Shown here: positions 10,011-21,995 of the stretch, in pieces
Position numbering within the stretch: position 1 is the first letter of the stretch
Layout: the number at the start of each line of letters is the position of its first letter
Source: Lineus longissimus
Lineage: Eukaryota > Nemertea > Pilidiophora > Heteronemertea > Lineidae
Direction: 5' to 3'
NCBI RefSeq assembly: GCF_910592395.1
Contig: NC_088320.1
Coordinates: forward strand, 15,744,501-15,808,500
DNA: 64,000 nt
Position numbers and translations under genes: made by a program
Notes under the pieces: generated by a model
The model's database searches: none
What the model was told of the DNA's origin: nothing
What the model saw: the letters and a program-made list of their open reading frames with translations, nothing else

Positions 10011-11798
10011 TCTGCTGTGCGATCTTTCAAACACCGAATGAGGCGAGAGGAGAACTCACCAAAGTTTTAATAACTGATGATGACATAAATTTAGTAGGAG
10101 CAAGTGTTCCTTGTCTCAATTTGCTTTAGTACAATTGCTTCAGGTACTTACAGATTAATGGTGCTTTGTTTCCGGAATCATGAAAACTAAAGGTAATGAA
10201 CATCGAATCAACCTTCCTCTTTGCGCCGTTATACTTATTACTATACTATCGGTTTAGTAACCTTGGTGCTAACTTTAGATATGTGAATAATGATTAGCTG
10301 TCTTGGATGGGGGGGGGGATCACAGATATGTATGAACCGCTCGGCAATATACACAAGCACTGCCTCTAACAGTCAACTTAAACTTTAAATTCATTTATCC
10401 CATTGTTCAGCATTCAACAATACCGGAATCATGTTCCGTATTCCAGCTGCAAGGTGGATATTTGTTTTCAAGGCCCGCATCTGGTATGATGAAATCGAAA
10501 CTTTTTAATAGGTTTGCAGAACTATGTGTTTTCTATTCACACTGTTCTCATTACGTCTCCATTGACTGATAGGTTGACGAAGAGCGTTATGCTGCGTTTC
10601 TATCCTTATTCGGTGGTTCTCTGCAGTGGTAGTCCGATTGCTAAAATGAGTTCGAGTTCACCATCATGGAAGTGTTGCCGTCGATCATTATCATAAGTTA
10701 AGAGTGGATATTGTCAAGGAATTTCAGGTGATTCACGGACAGTCTCATTTGAAACCGATGTGAGAAAAGTAAAGGGAATTTTGTTCGAACTGTCCAACAG
10801 GAATTGGAAATTGGCCAACTGAATGAAAAACGAATGGGCGGCTAAGAGATCTTCGTTAAGTGTAAGTGTTGGAACGAAGTTTAATATTTGGCAAATAATG
10901 ATGCCTTGTTTTCGATGATAATCAATACATTGATGAAATCATTCTTTTTGGTTTTGTTTTCTTTTATCGCTCCAGTTTGTCAGCAATATATAAGCCAAAA
11001 CACAAATGTTTACCGAACGCCGCATGAAAGTTGGGTATTTCATGCAACATTGAAAAACCAGTTTGAATAAGTCAGGTCTTTCTCATTCCATTCACCAAAT
11101 AAATCTGGATCATGACGTCACCTCGACAAGGCAGTGATACGCAGCATCGACCTGAAGATAAGTGTATCAATCTTGATTTGAACTATAACCGAGAGCTTCT
11201 TTATCTAGAGAGAAATCTGATGAAAACTACGGTCAAAGCTAGTATAAATTAATTTGCACGTAGATTTTAAGGTTAACAACATCTATATATATATATATAT
11301 ATTTTATTAACGTGTCACCTTTTACAAAAAGCCAGCCTGCAAAGGCTTACGAGACACAATAATTCATAATTTGTAAACGGGAGCGCAACATGTCGACCGC
11401 GGCAAAGGGAGGGGTGGTCCGACCATACACGACTTATTCTACTTAAGATTTGAGGCGGTTTATTTACGCATTTGGTAGATGAGTCGTAGCTACACGTCCT
11501 GCCACTGCCGGACTCGACAGAAGCGCAAAATATATATGACGACAGCTGGCGAGGCCACTCTCTTCATAACATCTATAACAAAGCGTGGATATATACCTCT
11601 TTATTAGGTTTAATAATTTGGTGCTTTTCGCCGTTTGTACAACGGAGTGATACGCAGCAACGATTAGAAATTGGTGTAGTTCCTGATTTGAAGTATAACA
11701 CAGAGCTTCTTTATCCAGGGGTGCCAACTGCTGAACTAGATGTTTCAATATTTACGTAATGCTCAGATGTTAAAAGATCTGAATATCAAACAGCTGCG
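10011..11798 (+). other. Noncoding spacer upstream of GPCR-A, unit 1
   Basis: There is no convincing gene. It holds a G10 tract near 10,310 and an alternating TA microsatellite near 11,284-11,301. Relative to units 2 and 3 it has an extra ~45 bases near 11,140. The GPCR-A promoter presumably lies here, but I see no clear TATA box close to its start codon. Confidence 0.5.
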
Positions 11799-12833
11799 AT
11801 GTCGACAACTAACGAGGCCATTCCTTTCATCATATCCAGAGAGAATGAAACATGTATGTACCAAATATATCCATTGATTGGTTTCTATAGTTTGGCGGTC
11901 TTCATCATTAATACACCATTAACATTAATCATGGCAGCAATTGGCTTTCCAGCAAATATACTTGCGATTATTGGCATAGGATATGAGCGGCCATACACAT
12001 CAACTTCTGTGCTGCTACAAGGTTTAGCGGTTACTGACAGTCTTGTATTGGTTTCAGTGGTATTAGGTGAATCATTGCAGTACCTGTACCATTACACAGG
12101 TTTGTGGTTCGAATATATTTTGTTTCATGCGCAAGCATACAGTTATCTTAGCACACTGGAGTTCTTTTCAAAGACGGCATCTATCTATGTCACTGTCTGT
12201 GTGGCCACAGAGCGATTCATTGCTGTCTGCAGGCCACTTTTGGCGGCAGCTATTTGTACAAAGAAGAATGCCTACATTTCACTATCCGCAATCTGCGTTT
12301 GCGCTTTCTTGTATCGAATCCCTCTGTTCCTCACGTACGAGGTAACATTTCGTTACGACCCTTGCTCGCGTATGATCCTACCCAGTTGGGACAATTCTGC
12401 TTGGTACTTAGACTATTACTTCCACATCACCTACATTAGCGTCATTCATCTCATAATCAATTCATTTATACCAATAATAAGCCTTACAATTTTCAGTCGC
12501 TTGATATTATTGAGCCTAAATCATGCAACTACTGGACCTCTAACCAAGAATGACGCACAGCGAGCCAAACTGATTAAGATGGTTACGTATAGGGTGGTCA
12601 CAGTGGTGGTGATATTTATTATTCTAGAACTCCCGGGCGGTCTTTCTCAAGGTCTTGCCCTCATTCAAACTTTCTCAGATTTTGATTTCGACTCCAATAC
12701 CACTGATGGTATTTTCAATATTTCATACTTTTTTAGCAATTTAAACAGTTTTGTTAATTTCTTCATATACTGTGCAACAGGACGACGGTTTAGACAAGCA
12801 TTATGGAAGGTGTTGAAATGCAACCATGAATGA
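11799..12833 (+). CDS. Class A (rhodopsin-like) GPCR, intronless, copy 1
   Basis: A 344-residue, single-exon seven-transmembrane receptor. The short N-terminus carries an N-glycosylation sequon (NET, residue 16). TM1 has GFPANILAI, TM2 has LAVTD, and TM3 ends in ERF (a DRY variant) within CVATERFIAVCRPL. TM6 has a Pro in ILELPGG rather than the usual CWxP. TM7 has NSFVNFFIY, a relaxed NPxxY, followed by the basic helix-8 start GRRFRQ. This pattern resembles invertebrate FMRFamide-receptor-like peptide receptors; ligand and G-protein coupling are unknown. It should act at the plasma membrane. A candidate AATAAA lies at 13,355-13,360. It differs from copy 2 at only three residues, all in the stretch around TM7 (GIFNISYFF). 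It appears functional. Confidence 0.93.
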   Translation: MSTTNEAIPFIISRENETCMYQIYPLIGFYSLAVFIINTPLTLIMAAIGFPANILAIIGIGYERPYTSTSVLLQGLAVTDSLVLVSVVLGESLQYLYHYTGLWFEYILFHAQAYSYLSTLEFFSKTASIYVTVCVATERFIAVCRPLLAAAICTKKNAYISLSAICVCAFLYRIPLFLTYEVTFRYDPCSRMILPSWDNSAWYLDYYFHITYISVIHLIINSFIPIISLTIFSRLILLSLNHATTGPLTKNDAQRAKLIKMVTYRVVTVVVIFIILELPGGLSQGLALIQTFSDFDFDSNTTDGIFNISYFFSNLNSFVNFFIYCATGRRFRQALWKVLKCNHE

Positions 12834-15005
12834 TATATGGCCGTGAAATGTCCGTAAAATACCCCGCTTGCTCACATCACCAGTCCACTTAAGCAGCCGG
12901 CATCAAAACACACTATTGAGTTTAACGAGGAAATAGCATTGGTATTGGTCTTCATGAGTGGCCTTACGATAGACTGTGGTCGTGATGGCGCCGTCCTGAG
13001 ATCCTGGTATTCAATTATGGATTTTGCGACGTAAAGATGATTGGGTTGGATTGAAAACATGCATCTCATGATATTTTGGTGGTCGATCGCCAAGGTAAAC
13101 GTAGCTATAATCCAACCTTGCGTCTGGAATTGGTGGAGGTGCACAATGACTTAGGACGAGGCTTACCAATAAATTATATCATTTCCTGTGTCCAACAGCA
13201 ATTACGATTATTTTCTTTGGAGTGATATGTGTCCAATAAGATTGATTCATCTCAATAGGGGACACGATTCTGAAGAGTTCTATAACAAAACTGAGAATAA
13301 TACCCTATCCACAGTCAGTGAAGACGCGATGATGATAGAATGTCCCTCGCAGTAAATAAAGGAATCGAAAGAAGACGTTTCTTCAAATGGTCTACTGATT
13401 TGTCGTTTTGCCTTGTCAGAACTGTTTAAGACTTTATTCATATTATGTTTCAGTGTGTGTTGATCGAAGTGCAGCTTTTTTATTTGATGTTTTGTTATTC
13501 ATCAGAAAATGACAGAAAATATCAAGATTCGTTCACGATAGTATTATGCAATACCTTGGATAACAATTATTGGTAATGCAACGTTGGTTACAAAGGCCAT
13601 GATGTCGTGTCGTCTTGCGGTGTTCACGGCCGCTCCGGAATTGGTGCATTACCAACATTTTATTGCTAAAACGGCCATTTTAGGTTCGTTGTTCCGCGGA
13701 TGATTCCACCTTTTATAGTAGTAAATGATGCTGTGATCAGCATTCATTTAGGACACTAGGAAAGAGGAAACTAACAACAAGATGTACGTATCATGTTAGA
13801 ATAGACCACCCAGTACATTTGTGTAAATTGAGACTTAAGCAAAGTGCGTGTCACTGGTTTAGTTCGGCCGTCCTCAGTATAGAGGGCGCCTGTGGGTGGG
13901 ACATCCCGTCTAGTCCTTTGTCTTTGAGCGCCTGTCAAGGTTGTGACAGTTGTCACTTTTGTATTTTCAGTTTAACCCTATACTACGAGATAAATAGACG
14001 TCTTCTTAGAGTCGAAATCGTCGTTGCTTTCCTTGATAGTGTCACATCACACATGATACTACAGCAGCAGTTAATTAATGGTTTAATAGATCTTACAAGA
14101 AACACTGTAAAGTATGTAGTATAACAGCGCTGAATAGGTACGAAAAATATTGAACCAAAGCGCTAGAAAGTTCGAAGAGCTTCTCTTTTATTGAATAACT
14201 ATACAACACATGGACGGGAGTGTTATAAGTAATCAGAACAGCCGTTTTTCGCAGTTGATCATGATTTCATTACTTTTTCTCAGAGCTTGTATTTGACGTG
14301 ACTTGCAATAATTGTCCCCGAGACGACATGGAAGGGAATGCAAGGAATACTGTGGTGATCAGACATTCTTCTACGTAGCATGAGGAAAGGTGTTTTTGTA
14401 CAGTTGTCTTTGCCCGAATTGTTGAGGGGAAATGAAAATGCACCATGAAAATTATTCACCACCAGCAAAAGGTTGGTGGTGCTCTGAAGAGGAAGCTACA
14501 ATGGAATTTATTCCTGTATCACTTTTGTTGTTCATTTGCCCTCAAGCCGGACAACTTCTACTGGAGTTTGGCACCCGAGTTAGCTACGCGCGCTTAAAAT
14601 TTCGTCACAACGGCGGACCGTGGCGGTGTCCAGCTATGTCGTAGTCCTTTGACCTTTATTAGCCCTCGTTACAAAAAGCTTAATTTTGGTTTTGGTACTG
14701 CCAGCACCAGGTAGTCGGCAAACGACTGAACAAGCTATGCCAACAAAATCGTTCCAGAAAAAGCAAGCATTCGCATACCTGTGAGCTTCAGATTAACATG
14801 TTGGCGTGTCAAGTGAATAAAAGTATTTTGACATCAAAGTTCAAATACATAAGATATAAAGTTTCCGATGTGTGTTATTGAAATGCGTGTTATGAAATAG
14901 TTACCAAGAGAAACGGAAATACTCCTGTGTGCAGCGTCGCCTTTATTAGCCTAACCTGTTGTTTTGTAACGTCATCTCAATATCTATTTCCGAGGTGGCT
15001 CCGCA
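12834..15005 (+). other. Spacer between GPCR-A and GPCR-B exon 1, unit 1
   Basis: I see no gene. Short open frames on both strands (for example near 13,819-14,124 plus and 12,872-13,144 minus) recur in all three units. That follows from the duplication and is not evidence of coding. The AATAAA at 13,355 probably ends the GPCR-A transcript. Confidence 0.5.
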
Positions 15006-15334
15006 ATGAAACCCTCTAGCTCATCTATCACCGCAAGTCTTCTAGACTACGAGAATACCGAGTCACCTCAACGACTGTACCCAATGTTGTTTCTGGCCTA
15101 CCAGATCTTGACTCGGTACATATTGATGTTGCCAGTGGCGATGGGTGTGCCGGGAAACATCCTTTCCATCCTGGTGGCGAATAGGAAACACAACCGGGTG
15201 CTCTCTCCTTGTATCTACATGAAGGCGATGGCCGTGGCGGACACTTTGATGCTCATTCAAAACGTGGTTTTTCACCCGGTAGTTTACTTTGAGTTGGGAC
15301 AATTCGAGAAAGACCTGAGAGAGGCATTATTCAG
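15006..15334 (+). CDS. GPCR-B first exon, unit 1 (no downstream exons of its own)
   Basis: The exon encodes ~110 residues: an N-terminus rich in Ser/Thr, TM1 with GVPGNILSILV, and TM2 with MAVADTLMLI, ending in LREALF plus two bases. It stops at a good donor (cag|gtaggc) in phase 2. Exon 2 and 3 sequences do not occur within unit 1; the copy diverges into an unrelated tail at 15,684. It is either a dead partial duplicate or an alternative first exon that could splice, in frame, to the acceptor at 30,181. The reading frame is intact, with Arg (CGA) at codon 23 where unit 3 has a stop. Confidence 0.65.
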
Positions 15335-16122
15335 GTAGGCAATGTCTAGCGAATATTTATATCAACACCTTCTATATATACCATACATTATCCCTCAAAC
15401 TCGTGCGCAGAATAAAACATGTCAAATACGGGTTTGAAGGAGTACGTACGCCGTTTTTAATCACTGGCGCGCCTAATGAAACTATGTAAGTACAAAGCTA
15501 TGCCACTTAATTTAATTCCTCATATCGGTTTTTGCATGTGTCATTCCCATCGATTCTTAGGTATACCATTATGAACATGCACAAAAATATGTTCAAACGT
15601 GGTTTGAGATTTTGTGATTGTATCGTGCCGCATCTGGATGTCGCATGTTGGTAACATATTTCCCTGTCATAAAATCTAGTGGTTAAGACCACCCTGGCGC
15701 TATGGGCGTATGCAAGGAGCAAGTGTATGGACACTTTTCGTGAGCTCGTTTACCACATTCTTCAGCCCTGAAAATACAAAGCCTCTCTATCAAGGAGACC
15801 CTTGGGACTGATACATTCTGTCCTTAATCGAGAGGTGTCCTGGATTACAAAATGTCAAATTGAGTGGAAATGACAAATTTGGGGTCAAATCCAGTGTTCC
15901 TAGTAGAGAGGGTGTCCTTGGTAGAAAGGTGTTCGCTAAGGGAGGATCCACTGTACTATTCGCCGAAAGAACCAGCGATACATGAAAAAATCTGAAAAAA
16001 AATTTGGTTACAGCCATTTTTTAAATACTAAGTGGTGAACTCTGTGTCAAAAAAACAACCCGCTGCTTTCAGTTTAGACTGGCGAATGTCACGACTCGTT
16101 GTCCTGACTGCAAGACGAGTGT
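15335..16122 (+). other. Flank and unit 1/2 junction tail
   Basis: Up to 15,683 the sequence matches GPCR-B intron 1 of unit 3. From 15,684 to 16,122 it is shared only with unit 2. The tail contains a copy of the 'gtgtcct..agagagg' dispersed repeat (15,790-15,960). No gene is seen. Confidence 0.5.
15790..15960 (+). repeat. Dispersed repeat with alternating 'ctctct/gtgtcc/agagagg' blocks, copy 1
   Basis: The blocks cgagaggtgtcctgg and tagagagggtgtcc, ending in ggatccactgta, recur in unit 2 (22,780-22,950) and, diverged, at 35,730-35,925. The fact that it recurs outside the duplication shows it is an interspersed family. Confidence 0.6.
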
Positions 16123-16522
16123 GCGAATAGTGAACTTTGGTTGACTGGAGTGTATGTTTGAGCTGACTTTTTAAAATAACATGCGCAAATCATGCCAATA
16201 GAAACGTGTCCTTCTCTCTTAAGTAAGTCAGCTGATCGTAAGCATAGCTCCCTAAACTAGGCCTTTTGCCTGTTTACCATTTTCCAAAATATACATGTAC
16301 ATGTATTACAATTTTCCGGTATGAATAAACGTATACAAATAATATGAATATCGAGTGTTTTATCATTGTTTAATTATATTTCAACTTCTCCTACAGTCTC
16401 TCTAGCGAGACAGATGATTGGAGAAATCGCCCCTCTTTTTACAAAATCGAGGCCCAAGTCAAGCTGTATGCGATGGTGTGTGACATCCAAAAGGGGCCAT
16501 ACTTGCTGCGTTGGCTAACTCG

Positions 16523-16530
16523 TATATAAA
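16523..16530 (+). promoter_or_regulatory. TATA-box-like site, unit 2
   Basis: Identical to the unit 1 site (cgTATATAAAAg). A role is not shown. Confidence 0.3.
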
Positions 16531-16574
16531 AGTCTTCCTATGACTTGTAGTTCACCGAGTTTTTCCTTTGATGT

Positions 16575-16646
16575 TAGCTCGAAGAGCCTCACAGCCTATT
16601 GGCTAACACTGCTGGCTACCACGCAAACGGATCCGGGTTCGATCCT
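16575..16646 (+). repeat. tRNA-like (SINE-head-like) sequence, unit 2
   Basis: B box ggttcgatcc is at 16,636-16,645, with the same A-box-like start as unit 1. No complete cloverleaf is found. Confidence 0.4.
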
Positions 16647-17064
16647 GTCGACAGACCCTGTCGAAGGCGTTCAAATGTGACCATAAATAATATGTGGCCG
16701 TGAAATGTCATGACGTCGCCTATAGCATTCCGCGACGTTACTATTTATAGCTCATAAGGTCATTTGAATAAGATATTGATGACGTTTTAGTCACGTGACA
16801 GTCGGACATCGACACTTATTTCTACGCATTTGAGCTTATTTCAAAGTAAATTATCTTTGACCCTGCATTGTTTTTTGCATGAAAGATACCATAGAGTCAG
16901 AGAGAGAAATATTCAGAACAATTATGTAGTATTTCCAACACTCGGACATGTGCCAGATTGAATCTAACTGCCCTAGTTAGAAAGCCTGAATCCATTACGA
17001 AACCGTATGTTTGTCCGACATTGCCTGTAATTCAGCGATGGGGAAATAGAGGGCAGCAGCTGCA

Positions 17065-17331
17065 GTGACCTCATTATCGCGGAATGCTATTTCTGTCGCC
17101 ACCTGGCCCCATCACACGCCTGTAGTTATTTACAAACTACCCGATGCAGAGAAATGTTTTGTTCGAGTTTGGTATGCCTGTATATTCTTACCGCGGATTT
17201 CACCGTTCCCTTGGTTAGTTTGTGAGATGGATAGTAGTAGAACCTTAGACATTCATTGTTATAGAGGCATCCGCCAGGGTTGTGTTCTTTCATCGTTTTT
17301 CAAAAGTGTTATTATGTTTATAGTTGCATGA
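17065..17331 (+). pseudogene. Decayed LINE reverse-transcriptase fragment, unit 2
   Basis: Same 88-codon fragment as in unit 1, with EKCFVRVW in place of EKCFDRVW. The catalytic-block Asp is thus lost in this copy. RGIRQGCVLSS is kept. Confidence 0.6.
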
Positions 17332-18782
17332 TCTGCTGTGCGATCTTTCAAACACCGAATGAGGCGAGAGGAGAGCTCACCATCGTTTTAATAACTGATG
17401 ATGACATAAATTTAGTAGGAGCAAGTGTTCCTTGTTCCCGGAATACCGGAATCATGTTCCGTATTCCAGTTGCAAGGTGAGTATTTGTTTTCAAGGCCCG
17501 CATCTGGTATGATTCAATCGAAACTTTTTAATAGGTTTGCCGAACTATGTGTTTTCTATTCACACTGTTCTCATTACGTCTCCATTGACTGATAGGTTGA
17601 CGAAGAGCGTTATGCTGCGTTTCTATCCATATTCGGTGGTTCTCTGCAGTGGTAGTCCGATTGCTAAAATGAGTTCGAGTTCACCATCATGGAAGTGTTG
17701 CCGTCGATCATTATCATAAGTTAAGAGTGGATATTGTCAAGGAATTTCGGGTGATTCACGGACAGTCTCATTTGAAACCGATGTGAGAAAAGTAAATGGA
17801 ATTTTGTTCGAACTGTCCAACAGGAATTGGAAATTGGCCAACTGAATGAAAAACGAATAGGCGGCTAAGAGATCTTCGTTAAGTGTAAGTGTTGGAACGA
17901 AGTTTAATATTTGGCAAATAATGATGCCTTGTTTTCGATGATAATCAATACATTGATGAAATCATTCTTTTTGGTTTTGTTTTTCTTTTATCGCTCAAGT
18001 TTGTCAGCAATATGTAAGCCAAAACACAAATGTTTACCGAACGCCGCATGAAAGTTGGGTATTTCATGCAACATTGAAAAACCAGTTTGAATAAGTCAGG
18101 TCTTTCTCATTCCATTCACCAAATAAATCTGGATCATGACGTCACCTCGACAAGGCAGTGAACTATAACCGAGAGCTTCTTTATCTAGAGAGAAATCTGA
18201 TGAAAACTACGGTCAAAGCTAGTATAAATTGATTTGCACGTAGATTTTAAGGTTAACAACATCTATATATATATATATTTTATTAACGTGTCACCTTTTA
18301 CAAAAAGCCAGCCTGCAAAGGCTTACGAGACACAATAATTCATAATTTGTAAACGGGAGCGCAACATGTCGACCGCGGCAAAGGGAGGGGTGGTCCGACC
18401 ATACACGACTTATTCTACTTAAGATTTGAGGCGGTTTATTTACGTATTTGGTAGATGAGTCGTATATAGCTAGCTACACGTCCTGCCACTGCCGGACTCG
18501 ACAGAAGCGCAAAATATATATGACGACAGCTGGCGAGGCCACTCTCTTCACCACATCTATAACAAAGCGTGGATATACACCTCTTTATTAGGTTTAATAA
18601 TTTGGTGCTTTTTGCCGTTTGTACAACGGAGTGATACGCAGCAACGATTAGAAATTGGTGTAGTTCCTGATTTGAAGTATAACGCAGAGCTTCTTTATCC
18701 AGGGGTGCCAACTGCTGAACTAGATGTTTCAATATTTACGTAATGCTCAGATGTTAAAAGATCTGAATATCAAACAGCTGCG
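17332..18782 (+). other. Noncoding spacer upstream of GPCR-A, unit 2
   Basis: Lacks the ~290-bp block, including the G tract, that units 1 and 3 carry. It has a TA microsatellite near 18,263-18,278, shorter than in unit 1. No gene is seen. Confidence 0.5.
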
Positions 18783-19817
18783 ATGTCGACAACTAACGAG
18801 GCCATTCCTTTCATCATATCCAGAGAGAATGAAACATGTATGTACCAAATATATCCATTGATTGGTTTCTATAGTTTGGCGGTCTTCATCATTAATACAC
18901 CATTAACATTAATCATGGCAGCAATTGGCTTTCCAGCAAATATACTTGCGATTATTGGCATAGGATATGAGCGGCCATACACATCAACTTCTGTGCTGCT
19001 ACAAGGTTTAGCGGTTACTGACAGTCTTGTATTGGTTTCAGTGGTATTAGGTGAATCATTGCAGTACCTGTACCATTACACAGGTTTGTGGTTCGAATAT
19101 ATTTTGTTTCATGCGCAAGCATACAGTTATCTTAGCACACTGGAGTTCTTTTCAAAGACGGCATCTATCTATGTCACTGTCTGTGTGGCCACAGAGCGAT
19201 TCATTGCTGTCTGCAGGCCACTTTTGGCGGCAGCTATTTGTACAAAGAAGAATGCCTACATTTCACTATCCGCAATCTGCGTTTGCGCTTTCTTGTATCG
19301 AATCCCTCTGTTCCTCACGTACGAGGTAACATTTCGTTACGACCCTTGCTCGCGTATGATCCTACCCAGTTGGGACAATTCTGCTTGGTACTTAGACTAT
19401 TACTTCCACATCACCTACATTAGCGTCATTCATCTCATAATCAATTCATTTATACCAATAATAAGCCTTACAATTTTCAGTCGCTTGATATTATTGAGCC
19501 TAAATCATGCAACTACTGGACCTCTAACCAAGAATGACGCACAGCGAGCCAAACTGATTAAGATGGTTACGTATAGGGTGGTCACAGTGGTGGTGATATT
19601 TATTATTCTAGAACTCCCGGGCGGTCTTTCTCAAGGTCTTGCCCTCATTCAAACTTTCTCAGATTTTGATTTCGACTCCAATACCACTGATGGTATTCTC
19701 AATATGTCATACTTTTTGAGCAATTTAAATAGTTTTGTTAATTTCTTTATCTACTGTGCAACAGGACGACGGTTTAGACAAGCATTATGGAAGGTGTTGA
19801 AATGCAACCATGAATGA
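18783..19817 (+). CDS. Class A GPCR, intronless, copy 2
   Basis: 344 residues with the same motifs as copy 1 (LAVTD, ERF, NSFVNFFIY, GRRFRQ). From residue 1 to ~300 it is identical to copy 1. From the third extracellular loop into TM7 it reads GILNMSYFL, as in copy 3, where copy 1 reads GIFNISYFF. The sequon NTT before TM7 is kept. The copy is therefore mosaic between its neighbours, which points to gene conversion or unequal crossing-over. A candidate AATAAA lies at ~20,339. The frame is intact and the gene is likely functional. Confidence 0.93.
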   Translation: MSTTNEAIPFIISRENETCMYQIYPLIGFYSLAVFIINTPLTLIMAAIGFPANILAIIGIGYERPYTSTSVLLQGLAVTDSLVLVSVVLGESLQYLYHYTGLWFEYILFHAQAYSYLSTLEFFSKTASIYVTVCVATERFIAVCRPLLAAAICTKKNAYISLSAICVCAFLYRIPLFLTYEVTFRYDPCSRMILPSWDNSAWYLDYYFHITYISVIHLIINSFIPIISLTIFSRLILLSLNHATTGPLTKNDAQRAKLIKMVTYRVVTVVVIFIILELPGGLSQGLALIQTFSDFDFDSNTTDGILNMSYFLSNLNSFVNFFIYCATGRRFRQALWKVLKCNHE

Positions 19818-21995
19818 TATATGGCCGTGAAATGTCCGTAAAATATCCCGCTTGCTCACATCACCAGTCCAATTAAGCAGCCGGCATCAAAACACACTAT
19901 TGAGTTTAACGAGGAAATAGCATTGGTATTGGTCTTCATGAGTGGCCTTACGATAGACTGTGGTCGTGATGGCGCCGTCCTGAGATCCTGGTATTCAATT
20001 ATGGATTTTGCGACGTAAAGATGATTGGGTTGGATTGAAAACATGCATCTCATGATATTTTGGTGGTCGATCGCCAAGGTAAACGTAGCTATAATCCAAC
20101 CTTGCGTCTGGAATTGGTGGAGGTGCACAATGACTTAGGACGAGGCTTACCAATAAATTATATCATTTCCTGTGTCCAACAGCAATTACGATTATTTTCT
20201 TTGGAGTGATATGTGTCCAATAAGATTGATTCATCTCAATAGGGGACACGATTCTGAAGAGTTCTATAACAAAACTGAGAATAATACCCTATCCACAGTC
20301 AGTGAAGACGCGATGATGATAGAATGTCCCTCGCAGTAAATAAAGGAATCGAAAGAAGACGTTTCTTCAAATGGTCTACTGATTTGTCGTTTTGCCTTGT
20401 CAGAACTGTTTAAGACTTTATTCATATTATGTTTCAGTGTGTGTTGATCGAAGTGCAGCTTTTTTATTTGATGTCTTGTTATTCATCAGAAAATGACAGA
20501 AAATATCAAGATTCGTTCACGATAGTATTATGCAATACCTTGGATAACAATTATTGGTAATGCAACGTTGGTTACAAAGGCCATGATGTCGTGTCGTCTT
20601 GCGGTGTTCACGGCCGCTCCGGAATTGGTGCATTACCAACATTTTATTGCTAAAACGGCCATTTTAGGTTCGTTGTTCCGCGGATGATTCCACCTTTTAT
20701 AGTAGTAAATGATGCTGTGATCAGCATTCATTTAGGACACTAGGAAAGAGGAAACTAACAACAAGATGTACGTATCATGTTAGAATAGACCACCCAGTAC
20801 ATTTGTGTAAATTGAGACTTAAGCAAAGTGCGTGTCACTGGTTTAGTTCGGCCGTCCTCAGTATAGAGGGCGCCTGTGGGTGGGACATCCCGTCTAGTCC
20901 TTTGTCTTTGAGCGCCTGTCAAGGTTGTGACAGTTGTCACTTTTGTATTTTCAGTTTAACCCTATACCTATACTACGAGATAAATAGACGTCTTCTTAGA
21001 GTCGAAATCGTCGTTGCTTTCCTTGATAGTGTCACATCACACATGATACTACAGCAGCAGTTAATTAATGGTTTAATAGATCTTACAAGAAACACTGTAA
21101 AGTATGTAGTATAACAGCGCTGAATAGGTACGAAAAATATTGAACCAAAGCGCTAGAAAGTTCGAAGAGCTTCTCTTTTATTGAATAACTATACAACACA
21201 TGGACGGGAGTGTTATAAGTAATCAGAACAGCCGTTTTTCGCAGTTGATCATGATTTCATTACTTTTTCTCAGAGCTTGTATTTGACGTGACTTGCAATA
21301 ATTGTCCCCGAGACGACATGGAAGGTAATGCAAGGAATACTGTGGTGATCAGACATTCTTCTACGTAGCATGAGGAAAGGTGTTTTTGTACAGTTGTCTT
21401 TGCCCGAATTGTTGAGGGGAAATGAAAATGCACCATGAAAATTATTCACCACCAGCAAAAGGTTGGTGGTGCTCTGAAGAGGAAGCTACAATGGAATTTA
21501 TTCCTGTATCACTTTTGTTGTTCATTTGCCCTCAAGCCGGACAACTCCTACTGGAGTTTGGCACCCGAGTTAGCTACGCGCGCTTAAAATTTCGTCACAA
21601 CGGCGGACCGTGGCGGTGTCCAGCTATGTCGTAGTTCTTTGACCTTTATTAGCCCTCGTTACAAAAAGCTTAATTTTGGTTTTGGTACTGCCAGCACCAG
21701 GTAGTCGGCAAACGACTGAACAAGCTATGCCAACAAAATCGTTCCAGAAAAAGCAAGCATTCGCATACCTGTGAGCTTCAGATTAACATGTTGGCGTGTC
21801 AAGTGAATAAAAGTATTTTGACATCAAAGTTCAAATACATAAGATATAAAGTTTCCGATGTGTGTTATTGAAATGCGTGTTATGAAATAGTTACCAAGAG
21901 AAACGGAAATACTCCTGTGTGCAGCGTCGCCTTTATTAGCCTAACCTGTTGTTTTGTAACGTCATCTCAATATCTATTTCCGAGGTGGCTCCGCA
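19818..21995 (+). other. Spacer between GPCR-A and GPCR-B exon 1, unit 2
   Basis: Near-identical to 12,834-15,005. It has a 6-base insertion (a repeated 'ctatac') near 20,965. No gene is seen. Confidence 0.5.

Larger units (their letters stand above)
8807..16122 (+). repeat. Segmental tandem duplication, unit 1
   Basis: The unit begins at gcgaatagtgaactttggtt, which recurs at 16,123 and 23,113. It contains, in order, a TATA-like site, a tRNA-like sequence, a LINE reverse-transcriptase fragment, GPCR-A, a long spacer and GPCR-B exon 1, then a 439-bp tail (15,684-16,122) shared only with unit 2. It is the longest unit because it keeps ~45 bases near 11,140 that units 2 and 3 lack, and ~290 bases near 10,120-10,430 that unit 2 lacks. 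Confidence 0.95.

Noticed and set aside
11464-11748. Minus-strand ORF upstream of GPCR-A, also at 18,436 and 25,713
   Set aside because: Its recurrence is due to the triplication. No domain-like sequence, and length differs between units by indels.
13819-14124. Plus-strand Cys-rich ORF of ~101 codons, recurring in units 2 and 3
   Set aside because: Again only conserved through recent duplication. No signal peptide and no recognisable pattern, and a frame-preserving indel near the middle is not enough to argue for selection.
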